A stretch of DNA of 64,000 bases from Microbacterium hydrocarbonoxydans (GCF_904831005.1 NZ_LR882982.1:1674001-1738000), one strand, 5' to 3'; numbered from the stretch's first letter, positions 18,530 through 28,201 are shown. Made by a program: numbers and translations. Notes: generated from the letters alone by a model not told the origin.

Positions 18530-18829
18530 ATGGCAGGACGCGGGTCGAAGAGCGCGCACTCGCGCGCCGAAGCGGAGCGCGCGCGTCTCCACACCGCACG
18601 CAAGGCCTGGCATGACGGGCAGATCCGCCGCCGCGTGCGCGACAACACGATCGCGAGCGTCGTCGCGTCTCTGATCGTCCTGGCGGCGATCGGCAGCCAG
18701 GTGGCCTACGCCCAGGCGAATCCCTCGGCGCCTTCCACCCCGGCGCCCACGGTCGAGCCGACCGAGGCTCCGGTGCCGACGGATCCGCTCATCCCCGAGC
18801 CGGTTCCGTCCGCCACCTCCCCCGAGTAG
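18530..18829 (+). CDS. Small membrane-anchored protein with Pro/Thr-rich tail, 99 aa
   Basis: N-terminal basic cytosolic segment (about residues 1-38, many Arg/Lys/Ala), one transmembrane helix (about residues 40-62), then an extracytoplasmic tail almost wholly of Pro, Thr, Ser, Glu and Ala. Topology is inferred from the positive-inside rule. Function unknown; no recognised domain. Shine-Dalgarno AAGGGAG lies upstream of the ATG. Convergent with the hemD fusion gene. Confidence 0.75.
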   Translation: MAGRGSKSAHSRAEAERARLHTARKAWHDGQIRRRVRDNTIASVVASLIVLAAIGSQVAYAQANPSAPSTPAPTVEPTEAPVPTDPLIPEPVPSATSPE

Positions 18830-18869
18830 CGCCGCGAGGACGCGCCCGTCACCGGCCCGTCGTGGATCG

Positions 18870-19997
18870 TCAGTCCTCTGTCACCGCGAGCCGATAGCCA
18901 CGCTTCACGACGGTGTGCACGAGCTCGTTCCCGCCGAGTGCCTCCCGCAGCCTCGCCACCGCGACTTCGACCGCGTGCGCGTTGCGTTCGGCACCGGGCA
19001 GCACGCTTCCGAGTTCGGCACGTGACAGCACGCGCCCCCCTGCCGAGGCGAGCGCATCGACCAGTGCGACGGCAGACCGTGACAGCGCGATGAACTCACC
19101 GCCGACGAGCACGCCGCCGCTGCGGACCTCGACCCGGCCGGCATCCGTGGCCAGCGACGGGGCGCGTCCGCCGCCGAAATAGGCGATGACGGTCCGAGCG
19201 AGCGAGCCGAGGCGTCCGCGGTCCGCGATCGTGGTGCGCAGATTCGCAGCATGCAGAGGAGCGGCGGTGATGGGGCCGACCGCCGCCAGCAGCAACCGGC
19301 CCGAGTCCGCACGCCGCCTGATCGCTTCGAGTGCGCCTGCCTGCTCGGCCACCGCGATCCATGACGCGGCCCCGGGGGCCGAGGTGAACAGCACCGCGTC
19401 AGCCTCGCCGGCGGCCGCCTGCAGCGCAGAACGCCTCACGATCTCGGGGTTCGGGGGCGGACCCCACCGGTACACGGTGATGCTCAGCACATCGGCTCCG
19501 GCCGCCTCGAGCATCTCGTCGAGTCCGTCGGAGCCGGCCCCGTGATGCTGGACGACGACGCGCTTCCCCGCGACACCCGAGGCGAGCAGGTACTCCCCGA
19601 CCTCTGCAGACGTCTCGGATTCGGCCACCCAGTCGGCGGCGAAACCCGCCTGCTGGATGGCTCCATGTGCCTTCGGTCCCCGCGCCACGAAATGCGCGCC
19701 CTGCAGAGCGTCGTCGAGCTGTGCATCGAGAGCGTGCTCGTGGGCGGCATCCATCCATCCGCGGAACCCGACACCGGTGGTGGCGACCACGATGTCGGGC
19801 GGCGCGGCGATCACTCGTTCGGTGCGTGCCAGCAGTTCGGCATCGTCGGCGTTGGTCACGATGCTCAGCGCCGGAGCCCGGTGCACGATGGCCCCGCGGC
19901 GCTCCAGAGCGGTCGCCAGGTCCGCGGAACGACGATCGGCCGCGACGATGATCGTGCAGCCGGCCAGCGCGGAGTCCAGAGTTCGTGCGGTCGTCAT
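18870..19997 (-). CDS. hemD: Uroporphyrinogen-III synthase fused to an OmpR/PhoB-type DNA-binding domain
   Basis: 375 residues. Residues about 10-265 are a HemD fold (two alpha/beta lobes; motifs VVATTGVGFRGW, VVVQHHGAGSDGLDE, ADAVLFTSAPGAASW). Residues about 285-375 form a winged helix of the trans_reg_C type (LSRSAVALVDALASAGGRVLSR, HAVEVAVARLREALGG, ending VVKRGYRLAV). The first half would close hydroxymethylbilane to uroporphyrinogen III, and the second half suggests direct transcriptional control. This fusion is known in Actinobacteria next to nitrite or nitrate assimilation genes. The ATG overlaps the cobA stop (ATGA). No receiver domain is present. It could be purely regulatory. Confidence 0.88.
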   Translation of the reverse strand: MTTARTLDSALAGCTIIVAADRRSADLATALERRGAIVHRAPALSIVTNADDAELLARTERVIAAPPDIVVATTGVGFRGWMDAAHEHALDAQLDDALQGAHFVARGPKAHGAIQQAGFAADWVAESETSAEVGEYLLASGVAGKRVVVQHHGAGSDGLDEMLEAAGADVLSITVYRWGPPPNPEIVRRSALQAAAGEADAVLFTSAPGAASWIAVAEQAGALEAIRRRADSGRLLLAAVGPITAAPLHAANLRTTIADRGRLGSLARTVIAYFGGGRAPSLATDAGRVEVRSGGVLVGGEFIALSRSAVALVDALASAGGRVLSRAELGSVLPGAERNAHAVEVAVARLREALGGNELVHTVVKRGYRLAVTED

Positions 19998-20761
19998 GTC
20001 ATGCTCTCGGCGATCATGGCCGTCGTCGGCAGCAGCAGGCCCGCGCGCGCGACCTCGCCGAGCACGATGACCGAGGGGTTGACGACCTGCGCCGCTGCGG
20101 CGTCGCCGACCACGCCGCGGAGCGTGCTGCGGATCGTGCGCTGCCTCTCGGTGTGCCCGTTCTCGACGATCGCCACGGGGGTGTCACCGGAGACGTGATG
20201 ATCGTGCGCGGCAGCCACCAGTCTCGGCAGGGAGGCGACCCCCATCAGCACCACGGTCGTGACCGACGGATCGCCGAGCGAGGCGAGCGCGCCCGGTGTC
20301 AGGTCGCCGTGGCCGTTCACGATGTGCACGGCCGACGCGACCCCCCGATGTGTCACGGGGATCCCCGCTGCCTGCGGCACAGAGATCGCGCTGCTGACGC
20401 CGGGCGTGACCGAGACCGGCACGCCCGCGGCCTCGCAGGCGAGCACCTCCTCGCCGCCGCGTCCCAGCACGAAGGGGTCGCCACCTTTCAGACGCACCAC
20501 TCTGAGCCCTGAGAGCGCCCGCTCCACCAGCAGCGCGTTGATCTCGTGCTGCGGCACCGGATGGTGGCCCGGACGTTTGCCGACGTCGATCACCTCGACG
20601 TGGGCCGCCAGGTCGTCACGCAGCTCTTCGAAGGGACCGAGACGATCGGCGACGACCACGTCGGCGGCCATGAGCAGACGGTGGGCGCGCACCGTCATGA
20701 GGTCGGCGGGTCCGGGGCCGCCGCCGATCAGATCGACCCTGCCGACTCGCGCTCGCCTCAT
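19994..20761 (-). CDS. cobA: Uroporphyrinogen-III C-methyltransferase
   Basis: 255 residues, SUMT only: VDLIGGGPGPADLMTVRAHRLL is the N-terminal SAM-dependent methylase signature, VVRLKGGDPFVLGRGGEE the second, and VTPGVSSAISVPQAAGIPVTHRG the third. It methylates uroporphyrinogen III to precorrin-2, the first committed step to sirohaem, the cofactor NirB needs. The dehydrogenase/ferrochelatase (CysG N-terminal or Met8-like) needed to finish sirohaem is not fused and is not in this window. ATG at 20761 overlapping the nirD stop. Confidence 0.95.
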   Translation of the reverse strand: MRRARVGRVDLIGGGPGPADLMTVRAHRLLMAADVVVADRLGPFEELRDDLAAHVEVIDVGKRPGHHPVPQHEINALLVERALSGLRVVRLKGGDPFVLGRGGEEVLACEAAGVPVSVTPGVSSAISVPQAAGIPVTHRGVASAVHIVNGHGDLTPGALASLGDPSVTTVVLMGVASLPRLVAAAHDHHVSGDTPVAIVENGHTERQRTIRSTLRGVVGDAAAAQVVNPSVIVLGEVARAGLLLPTTAMIAESMT

Positions 20762-21126
20762 GATGCGGCTCTCCCGGGGAGGCCCACGTAGACATCCCGG
20801 CCGTCGACGACGACCGGCCACACCCGCAACGGGCCGCCGACCTTCCCCTGCGTCTCGAGGCATTCGCCGGTGCGCAGATCGAAGACCTGCTTGTGCAACG
20901 GCGAGGCCACCGTCGGCGCATCTCCCCTGCTGCCGACGATTCCTCGGGAGATCACGTGAGCTCCACTGAAGGGGTCGAGATTGTCGACCGCGTGCACTGT
21001 TCCGTCGGGAAGCAGGAAGAGCGCGACCTGCTCGCCCTCGATGAGCGCGGCTCGACCGCGCTCGGTCTCCAGATCGTCGAGAGAGCACACGCGCACCGCC
21101 CGTCCGGCATCGGTGGCGAAGGTCAT
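20758..21126 (-). CDS. nirD: Nitrite reductase (NADH) small subunit
   Basis: 122 residues with a Rieske-like fold. The usual cluster ligands are absent: SGAHVISRG and SPLHKQVFDLRTGECLE occupy the places of C-x-H and C-x2-H. Loss of the cluster ligands is typical of NirD. It partners NirB in assimilatory nitrite reduction to ammonium in the cytoplasm. ATG at 21126 overlapping the nirB stop (ATGA). Confidence 0.95.
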   Translation of the reverse strand: MTFATDAGRAVRVCSLDDLETERGRAALIEGEQVALFLLPDGTVHAVDNLDPFSGAHVISRGIVGSRGDAPTVASPLHKQVFDLRTGECLETQGKVGGPLRVWPVVVDGRDVYVGLPGRAAS

Positions 21127-23699
21127 CTGCGCACCTCCAAGGCAGTGCCGGCGATCAGCACACCGCCGCGCCGTTCCTCCGGGGTGGCCGGTCGGATCTG
21201 ACCGCGCTCGGCCACGTAGGCGAGCGAGGGATCGGGCGTGTCCCCGGCGTTCACGAACGAGCGGAACCGTTCCAGCTTGACCGGATCGCGGAGTGTGGCC
21301 GCCCACTCGTCCTCATAGCGATCGACATGCTGCGCCATCGCGGCATCGAGGTCGGCGCAGATGCCCAGACTGTCGTCGAAGATCACACGGCGCAGCCCGT
21401 CGAGACCGCCTTCCAGCTCCTCGCACCAGGGTGCTGTGCGCTGCAGTCGATCCCCGGTGCGGATGTAGTACATGAAGAATCGGTCGATCGCGCGGATCAG
21501 AGCGTCATCGTCCAGGTCGGACGCCAGGAGCTCGGCGTGTCGAGGGGAGAATCCTCCGTTGCCGCCGACGTACATGTTCCATCCGGTCTCCGTCGCGATG
21601 ACGCCCACGTCCTTGCCGCGCGCCTCCGCACACTCCCTGGCGCAGCCCGACACGCCGAGCTTGAGCTTGTGCGGCGCGCGCAGACCCCGATAGCGCAGCT
21701 CGAGTCTCACGGCCATGCCCACGGCATCGAGGACCCCGTATCGGCACCACGTCGACCCGACGCACGACTTCACCGTGCGCAGCGATTTTCCGTAGGCCTG
21801 GCCCGACTCGAAGCCGGCGTCGACCAGCCGCTGCCAGATCAGCGGCAGCTGCTCGAGTCGTGCGCCGAACATGTCGATCCGCTGACCGCCGGTGATCTTC
21901 GTGTACAGAGCGAAGTCCTTCGCGATCTGACCGATCGCGATGAGCCCCTCCGGGGTCACCTCGCCCCCTGCCATCCTCGGCACGACCGAGTACGTCCCGT
22001 CCTTCTGCATGTTCGCCATCACGTGGTCGTTCGTGTCCTGCAGAGTGGCGTTCTCGCCGTCGAGCACGTGGGCGCCGACCAGAACCGAGAGGATGCTCGC
22101 TATCGCAGGCTTGCAGATGTCGCAGCCACGTCCCCGACCGAACCGCTCGACGATCGCGCTGAACGTGGTGAGCTGAGCAACCCGAACCGCGTCGAACAAC
22201 TGCCGTCTCGAGAGATCGAAGTGCTCGCACAGCGCATGAGAGACGCTCTGTCCGAGCTTCTGGAGCTCCTGTCCGACGACCTTCTTGACCATCAGCACGC
22301 AGGATCCGCAGGTGGCGCCCGCCTTCGTGCAGCCCTTCACACCGGCAGCGTCCGTGCAGCCCTCCTCATGCACGGCCTGGCGGATGCGTCCGGCCGTCAC
22401 GTTCGAGCACGAGCACACGACAGCCTCGTCGGGCAGCTCGCCGCCGGGGACCTCGTTGCCTCCCTCCGGCAGGAGGTATGCGGCGGGATCGGCCCCCAGC
22501 CTCGACCCGACCAGGGGGCGCAGAGCCCCATACGCGGTCGCGTCTCCGACCAGGATGCCTCCGAGCAGGGTCTGCGCATCGTCCGAGAGGACGAGCTTCT
22601 TGTAGACGCCGGCCACCGGATCGGCGTAGACCACGTCGAGCGCATTCGGGGTCGCGGCCATGGCATCGCCGAAGCTCGCGACATCGACGCCCGACAGCTT
22701 GAGCTTCGACGAGTCGTCGTAGCCCGGGAATGCGGCGTCGCCTCCGAGCAGTCGCGTCGCGGCGACCTCTGCCATGGCGTATCCCGGTGCCACCAGGCCC
22801 ACGCACCGACCGTCGAAGCTGGCGACCTCGCCGATCGCCAGGATGTGCGGGTCCGACGTCGAGCACCGCTCGTCGATGATGACTCCGCCGCGAGGATCCA
22901 CGTGGAGATCGGCGTTGCGGGCCAGCTCGTCACGAGGGCGCACGCCGACCGTGAACACGACGACGTCGGCGCGCTCGACCGAGCCGTCCTGGAACTCCAA
23001 AGCGGTGACGGCGCCACCGGCATCCGGATCCAGGCGGGTCGTGCGGGACTGCGTGCGCACCGAGATGCCGCGCGCCTCGAGAAGACGCTTGAGCATTCCG
23101 CCACCCGCCGAGTCGAGCTGAGCCGACATCAGGCGATCGGAGTACTGGACCACCGTCGGCTCGACATCCATGCCCTGGAGCGCGCCCGCGGCCTCGAGTC
23201 CGAGAAGCCCACCGCCGATCACGGCGCCGCGCAGCGGACGCCCGAGCGTGCCGCCGCGCTGCTCGACGAACTCCTTGAGACGCTGCACGTCGTCGAGGGT
23301 CCGGTACACGAAGCAACCCGGCAGGTCTGCACCGTCGACCGCGACCTTCGCGGCATAGGAACCCGTCGCGAGCACCAGGGTGTCGTAGGCGATCGTCTGA
23401 CGAGAGCGTGTGGTGACCGTCCTGGCCGATCGATCGATGCGAAGGACGCGGTCGTCGGCCATGAAGCGCACGCGGAAGTCGTCGAACACCGACCTGTCGA
23501 GCTCCAACCCCTCGGGCGTCACACCGGCGAAGAAGCCCGTCAGCCCCACTCGGTCGTAGGGGTGGAGCCCCTCGTCTCCGATCACGGTGACGTGCAACGG
23601 CTTCTCGCTCCTGCTGATGAGACTCTCGACGAAACGGTGCGCCACCATGCCTGCTCCGACGACCACGATCTCCTCCGTGGTGAGGACGGCCTCGTTCAT
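21123..23699 (-). CDS. nirB: Nitrite reductase (NADH) large subunit
   Basis: 858 residues, full length. N-terminal FAD/NAD oxidoreductase (VVVGAGMVAHRFVESL; VIGGGLLGLEAAGAL). Mid-protein BFD-like [2Fe-2S] motif (VVCSCSNVTAGRIRQAVHEEG ... CTKAGATCGSC). The C-terminal sirohaem/[4Fe-4S] reductase domain has SCVGSTWCRYG and LGVSGCARECAEARGKDVG. It reduces nitrite to ammonium with NAD(P)H. It heads the nirB-nirD-cobA-hemD operon. The upstream region carries a GlnR-like box. Confidence 0.97.
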   Translation of the reverse strand: MNEAVLTTEEIVVVGAGMVAHRFVESLISRSEKPLHVTVIGDEGLHPYDRVGLTGFFAGVTPEGLELDRSVFDDFRVRFMADDRVLRIDRSARTVTTRSRQTIAYDTLVLATGSYAAKVAVDGADLPGCFVYRTLDDVQRLKEFVEQRGGTLGRPLRGAVIGGGLLGLEAAGALQGMDVEPTVVQYSDRLMSAQLDSAGGGMLKRLLEARGISVRTQSRTTRLDPDAGGAVTALEFQDGSVERADVVVFTVGVRPRDELARNADLHVDPRGGVIIDERCSTSDPHILAIGEVASFDGRCVGLVAPGYAMAEVAATRLLGGDAAFPGYDDSSKLKLSGVDVASFGDAMAATPNALDVVYADPVAGVYKKLVLSDDAQTLLGGILVGDATAYGALRPLVGSRLGADPAAYLLPEGGNEVPGGELPDEAVVCSCSNVTAGRIRQAVHEEGCTDAAGVKGCTKAGATCGSCVLMVKKVVGQELQKLGQSVSHALCEHFDLSRRQLFDAVRVAQLTTFSAIVERFGRGRGCDICKPAIASILSVLVGAHVLDGENATLQDTNDHVMANMQKDGTYSVVPRMAGGEVTPEGLIAIGQIAKDFALYTKITGGQRIDMFGARLEQLPLIWQRLVDAGFESGQAYGKSLRTVKSCVGSTWCRYGVLDAVGMAVRLELRYRGLRAPHKLKLGVSGCARECAEARGKDVGVIATETGWNMYVGGNGGFSPRHAELLASDLDDDALIRAIDRFFMYYIRTGDRLQRTAPWCEELEGGLDGLRRVIFDDSLGICADLDAAMAQHVDRYEDEWAATLRDPVKLERFRSFVNAGDTPDPSLAYVAERGQIRPATPEERRGGVLIAGTALEVRR

Positions 23700-23914
23700 G
23701 CTGCTCCATTCGCCGGGGGACGTCGTGAAGGCGACGATAGGAGCACGGTGTTTCCCGCATGTGACGCGCAGTGTTTCCTGCGTCGAACGTTCTGCTCACA
23801 GATCGGTAACGACCATTGTGAGAAGCGTCCACCACGACGGATGCTCCCTGGCGTACTAGGCTGAAGGTCGTCCTTTCCGCCTCCCGCGGGCCCTACCGCG
23901 CAAGGAGAATCACC
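23700..23914. promoter_or_regulatory. Divergent control region, nirB / DUF349 gene, with GlnR-like box at 23750-23788
   Basis: On the minus strand, read towards nirB: GTTCG, 6 bases, GAAAC, 7 bases, GTCAC, 6 bases, GAAAC (23788 down to 23750). The established GlnR box is gTnAc-n6-GaAAc repeated at 22 bases; here the two GAAAC cores are 23 apart. The second half-site (GTCAC-n6-GAAAC) is an exact match and the first is weak. A TATCGT 10 bases further down (23739 to 23734) could be the -10, which would place the box over the -35 region as for an activator. For the rightward gene, TAGGCT at 23857-23862 is a possible -10, and AAGGAG is its ribosome binding site. Confidence 0.5.
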
Positions 23915-25279
23915 GTGTCTGCCACAGAGCCGTCGAAGCCGACTCCCCCCGTTCCCACCCGTCCGGCCGCTCCGCTGCCACGGAAGATGCCCAAGCCCGC
24001 GGCTGCCACTCCGGCCGCCGCTGCCGCGCCGCTCAGTGCGGCGTCCGCCGCAGAGGCCGCGAAATGGGGCCGCGTGTCCGAAGACGGCACGGTCGAGGTG
24101 CGCGAGGGCGAAGACTGGCGCGTGGTCGGTCAGTACCCCGACGGCACTCCCGACGAGGCCCTGTCGTACTTCGTCCGCAAGTACGAGGACATCGCATTCA
24201 AGGTGAGCACCCTCGAGCAGCGCCATCAGGCCGGCGGAGCATCGGCCGGCGATCTGGTGAAGCAGGCCGGTCACCTCCGCGACGAGGCGACAGATGCTGC
24301 GGCGGTCGGCGACCTCGCCGGGCTGCGGGAGCGGCTCGACGCACTGACGTCCTCACTCTCCGAGGCGACCGCGCAGGAGGCGCAGCAGGCGAAGGAACTG
24401 GTCGACAAGGCCATCGCCGAGCGAACCGAGCTGGTCGAGCGTGCAGAGGCGATCGCCGCCCGCGATCTGTCGAAGGTGCAGTGGAAGCAGGTCACTGCCG
24501 AGCTCGGAGAGCTCTTCGACGCCTGGCAGGCTCATCAGCAGAACGGCCCCCGCCTCTCCAAGGGCGTGTCGCAGCAGCTCTGGAAGCGATTCCGCGATGC
24601 CCGGAGCACGGTCGACAAGGCCCGTCGTTCCTTCTACTCCGAGCTCGACGATTCTCACAAGGTCGCTCGCGACGCGAAGACGCGGCTCGTCGAGCGCGCA
24701 GAGGCACTCGCCCCGCGCGGAGTCGACGGCATCCCCGCCTACCGTTCGCTGCTCGACGAGTGGAAGGCTGCGGGCCGTGCGGGTCGCAAGGTCGATGACG
24801 CGCTGTGGGCGCGATTCAAGGCAGCCGGCGACGCTCTGTACTCCGCCCGCGCCGAACAGGCCGCTGCCGAGGAAGCAGAGTCCGGCCCCAAGATCGAGGC
24901 TCGTCAGGCTCTGCTCGAAGAGGCGAAGGCGGTCGCCGACGAACCCCACATCAAGCGTGCGCGTGCGCTGCTGACTCGTATCCAGCGGCAGTGGGACGAG
25001 ATCGGTCGCATCTTCCCGCGCGACAAGGAGCGCGCCCTGGACGACCGCCTGCGCGTGATCGAGCAGGCGCTCAAGGCTCGCGAAGACGTGGACTGGAAGA
25101 AGAACAACCCCGAGACGAAGGCGCGCGCCAACGACATGAGCTCGCAGCTGCTCGACGCGATCGAGAAGCTCGAGTCCGAGCTCGCCGCGGCAGAGAAGTC
25201 CGGCGACAAGAAGGCGGCCAAGGAGGCGGCGGATGCGCTCGAAGCGCGCCGCACCTGGCTGAGCGCACTCGGCGGCTGA
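23915..25279 (+). CDS. DUF349 domain-containing protein, 454 aa
   Basis: GTG start with a strong Shine-Dalgarno (AAGGAGAA). N-terminal Pro/Ala-rich disordered segment (about residues 1-45), then a small domain (WGRVSEDGTVEVREGEDWRV), then several DUF349 helical repeats with the repeated pattern W-x2-L..F (DLSKVQWKQVTAELGELFDAW; SLLDEWKAAGRAGRKVDDAL; ARALLTRIQRQWDEIGRI). Highly charged and mostly alpha-helical, with a coiled-coil tendency. Function is unknown in Actinobacteria; a ribosome- or RNA-associated role is sometimes proposed for DUF349 proteins. Confidence 0.9.
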   Translation: MSATEPSKPTPPVPTRPAAPLPRKMPKPAAATPAAAAAPLSAASAAEAAKWGRVSEDGTVEVREGEDWRVVGQYPDGTPDEALSYFVRKYEDIAFKVSTLEQRHQAGGASAGDLVKQAGHLRDEATDAAAVGDLAGLRERLDALTSSLSEATAQEAQQAKELVDKAIAERTELVERAEAIAARDLSKVQWKQVTAELGELFDAWQAHQQNGPRLSKGVSQQLWKRFRDARSTVDKARRSFYSELDDSHKVARDAKTRLVERAEALAPRGVDGIPAYRSLLDEWKAAGRAGRKVDDALWARFKAAGDALYSARAEQAAAEEAESGPKIEARQALLEEAKAVADEPHIKRARALLTRIQRQWDEIGRIFPRDKERALDDRLRVIEQALKAREDVDWKKNNPETKARANDMSSQLLDAIEKLESELAAAEKSGDKKAAKEAADALEARRTWLSALGG

Positions 25280-25336
25280 TCTCTCCACAGTTGCTCGACT
25301 CAGCAGAGAACGCGGGAATCGCTGCGCCACACTGGC

Positions 25337-25897
25337 GTGATGCATCCCGCGTTCCTGTATCTGGCCGGCTCGGCCCTCACCGTCGCGGAGTTGACCGCGG
25401 CGCGCATCGACGGCGACCTGTTCGAGATCGGCGACGGCTATATTCCCGCCGATCTGGTCGAGGCGCGCAGCACGCGCGCGTCATCGATCGCCCATCTGAT
25501 CCCCATCGACACGGCGGCATCCGGCCCCTCAGCCGCCTGGATCCATGGAGCGGGCGACGCGCCGCCGGCGATCCATCATGTGCGCCGTGCGGTCGAACGC
25601 CGCATCCGATCCACACGACGGGCGCGAATCGTCCTGCACGACACCAGCGTGGCGTCGACCGAGCTCGAGGTTCTCGGCGGAGTGCTCGTGATGACTCCGG
25701 CGCGAACCATGGTCGACCTCGCGCTCGGCCTGCATCGCGATGAATCGCTCATGCGCTGGCTCGTGCTGCTCTCCGAGGTGGACGAGACCCTGATCGATGC
25801 CGCGATCCGTCACATCGAGCGGCTCGCACGCGTGCCCGGCACGAAGGCTGCCCATGCCGCTCTCGTGAGGACGAGGAGCCGGATCAGGATGACGTGA
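25337..25897 (+). CDS. AbiEi antitoxin-like protein without a partner toxin, 186 aa
   Basis: The layout of short N-terminal part, then [26 protein letters not shown], then [37 protein letters not shown] resembles the C-terminal domain of type IV AbiEi antitoxins, a family common as single genes in Actinobacteria. The usual N-terminal winged helix is degenerate or absent. GTG at 25337 is directly followed by ATG at 25340, either of which may start the gene. No nucleotidyltransferase toxin (AbiEii) lies beside it. Its 3' end overlaps the convergent rel gene by 14 bases. The assignment is tentative. Confidence 0.6.
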   Translation: MMHPAFLYLAGSALTVAELTAARIDGDLFEIGDGYIPADLVEARSTRASSIAHLIPIDTAASGPSAAWIHGAGDAPPAIHHVRRAVERRIRSTRRARIVLHDTSVASTELEVLGGVLVMTPARTMVDLALGLHRDESLMRWLVLLSEVDETLIDAAIRHIERLARVPGTKAAHAALVRTRSRIRMT

Positions 25898-28133
25898 CGC
25901 GGTAGACGTCGTAGACGGCGTCGATCCGACGCACGGCGTTCAACACGCGATCGAGGTGCACGGCATCGCCCATCTCGAACACGAAACGGCTGATGGCCAG
26001 CCGCTCGTCAGTGGTGCTCACCGATGCAGACAGGATGTTCACGTGATGCTCGCTCAGCACGCGAGTCACGTCGGACAGCAGTCCCGAACGATCGAGCGCC
26101 TCGACCTGGATGTGCACACGGAAGACGCTCTTCGTCGTGGGAGCCCACGACACGTCGACGAAACGATCTTCCTCGCTCGCCAGAGCCTTCACGTTGACGC
26201 AGTCCGCGCGGTGCACGGACACGCCGCTTCCGCGCGTGACGAACCCGACGATGTCGTCACCGGGCACGGGGGTGCAGCACTTCGCAAGCTTCACCAGGAT
26301 GTCAGCCGCTCCCCGCACGAGGATGCCGGAATCGCCGGCTCGCGGCTCCCGGGTCGCGATGGTGCCAGGCAGATCGATGGGGCCGGTCGCCGGATCGGTC
26401 GCGGCCACGAGGGCCGTCACCTTCTCGAGCACCGACTGCGTCGACACGTGACCTTCGCCGACAGCGGCGTAGAGCGCGGAGACGTCTTCATAGCGCAGCT
26501 GGTGAGCGACCTCGGTGAACGAGTCCTGACTCATCAGCCGCTGCAGCGGCAGATTCTGGCGTCGCATCGCGCGGGCGATCGCCTCTTTGCCCTGCTCGAT
26601 CGCCTCTTCACGGCGTTCCTTCGTGAACCATCCGCGTATCTTGTTGCGGGCACGCGTGCTCTTGACGAAGCTGAGCCAGTCCTGGCTCGGGCCGGCATCC
26701 GGGTTCTTCGAGGTGAACACCTCGACCACATCGCCGCTCTTCAGCTCGGACTCGAGAGGAACGAGGCGTCCGTTCACCTTCGACCCCATCGTGCGGTGAC
26801 CGATCTCGGTGTGCACGGCGTAGGCGAAGTCGACGGGCGTCGCGCCCGCGGGCAGCCCGATCACCCGCCCCTTCGGCGTGAAGACGTAGACCTCTTTCGC
26901 GCCGATCTCGAAACGCAGCGAATCGAGGAACTCCCCCGGGTCGGCCGTCTCGGCCTGCCAGTCGGAGATGTGCGCGAGCCATGCCATGTCGTTGTCGGCC
27001 GCGCGGACCTCGGCTTTGCCGCCGTTCATCCGCTCCTTGTACATCCAGTGCGCGGCGACACCGTACTCGGCCTGCTGGTGCATCTCGTGCGTGCGGATCT
27101 GGATCTCGACCGTGCGACCCGAAGGGCCGATCACCGTGGTGTGCAGCGACTGGTACAGGTTGAACTTGGGCGTGGCGATGTAGTCCTTGAACCGACCGGG
27201 AAGAGGCGTCCAGCGAGCGTGGATCGCGCCCAGCACGGCGTAGCAATCGCGCACCGATGCGACCAGCACGCGAATGCCGATGAGATCGTAGATGTCGTCG
27301 AACTCGCGACCGCGCACGACCATCTTCTGGTACACCGAGTACAGCTGCTTCGGCCGACCGACGACCTTGCCGCGGATTCGCAGATCGCGCAGGTCCTCGT
27401 CGATCTCGCCGACCACCTGGGTCAGGTACTTCTCGCGCTGCGGTGTGCGCTGGGCGATGAGGTTGTGGATCTCGTTGTAGATCTTCGGGTGGAGCACGGC
27501 GAACGACAGGTCCTCGAGCTCGGACTTGATCGCCTGGATCCCGAGCCGATTCGCCAGAGGCGCGTAGATCTCGAGTGTCTCCTTGGCCTTCTTCGCCGCT
27601 TTCTCGGGCGGGACGAAGCCCCAGGTGCGAGCATTGTGCAGGCGGTCGGCCAGCTTGATCAGCAGCACCCGGATGTCCTTCGACATCGCCACGATCATCT
27701 TGCGGACGGTCTCGGCCTGCGCGCTCTCGCCGTACTTGACCTTGTCGAGCTTCGTCACGCCGTCGACGAGCATCGCGACCTCGTCACCGAACTCGGCAGT
27801 CAGGTCGGAGAGCGCGTAACCCGTGTCCTCCACGGTGTCGTGAAGCAGCGCAGCTGCGACGGCTCTCGGGCCGAGGCCCATCTCGCCCAGGATCTGCGCG
27901 ACCGCCAGCGGGTGCGTGATGTACGGCTCGCCGCTCTGACGCTTCTGGCCCTCGTGCTTGACCTTCGCGACGGCGTAGGCACGCTCGATCACGGCGAGAT
28001 CGCCGCGCGGGTGGTTGGCCCGCACCGTGCGGATCAGGTTGTCGAGGTCGTTGATCCTGGGCGCGCGGGAGAAGATGCGAGGAACCAGTCGTCTCAGGCT
28101 GGAGCCCTGCGACGCCGTCTGCGGTTCCGCCAT
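25884..28133 (-). CDS. rel: Bifunctional (p)ppGpp synthetase/hydrolase, Rel
   Basis: 749 residues with the standard RSH order. HD hydrolase (HDTVEDTGY near residue 98; the metal-binding HD pair is intact), synthetase ([60 protein letters not shown]), TGS ([24 protein letters not shown]), then a zinc/helical region ([16 protein letters not shown]) and a C-terminal ACT domain. It makes and breaks the stringent-response alarmone. ATG at 28133 with a strong Shine-Dalgarno (GGAGGTGA). Last gene of the ruv-sec-rel run. Confidence 0.98.
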   Translation of the reverse strand: MAEPQTASQGSSLRRLVPRIFSRAPRINDLDNLIRTVRANHPRGDLAVIERAYAVAKVKHEGQKRQSGEPYITHPLAVAQILGEMGLGPRAVAAALLHDTVEDTGYALSDLTAEFGDEVAMLVDGVTKLDKVKYGESAQAETVRKMIVAMSKDIRVLLIKLADRLHNARTWGFVPPEKAAKKAKETLEIYAPLANRLGIQAIKSELEDLSFAVLHPKIYNEIHNLIAQRTPQREKYLTQVVGEIDEDLRDLRIRGKVVGRPKQLYSVYQKMVVRGREFDDIYDLIGIRVLVASVRDCYAVLGAIHARWTPLPGRFKDYIATPKFNLYQSLHTTVIGPSGRTVEIQIRTHEMHQQAEYGVAAHWMYKERMNGGKAEVRAADNDMAWLAHISDWQAETADPGEFLDSLRFEIGAKEVYVFTPKGRVIGLPAGATPVDFAYAVHTEIGHRTMGSKVNGRLVPLESELKSGDVVEVFTSKNPDAGPSQDWLSFVKSTRARNKIRGWFTKERREEAIEQGKEAIARAMRRQNLPLQRLMSQDSFTEVAHQLRYEDVSALYAAVGEGHVSTQSVLEKVTALVAATDPATGPIDLPGTIATREPRAGDSGILVRGAADILVKLAKCCTPVPGDDIVGFVTRGSGVSVHRADCVNVKALASEEDRFVDVSWAPTTKSVFRVHIQVEALDRSGLLSDVTRVLSEHHVNILSASVSTTDERLAISRFVFEMGDAVHLDRVLNAVRRIDAVYDVYRVTSS

Positions 28134-28201
28134 CCGCTCACCTCCGAATCACAACAGCTTACGCGTGCTCAGCGGGGTGCGGACCCGCGGAGCGGGGACT
28201 A

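Noticed and set aside
21327..23864. Long plus-strand open frame (845 codons) opposite nirB
   Set aside because: Antisense shadow; nirB has intact cofactor motifs on the minus strand.
23700..23914. Possible small gene or tRNA in the largest intergenic gap
   Set aside because: No cloverleaf or open frame with a ribosome binding site; the gap is explained by divergent promoters and the GlnR-like box.
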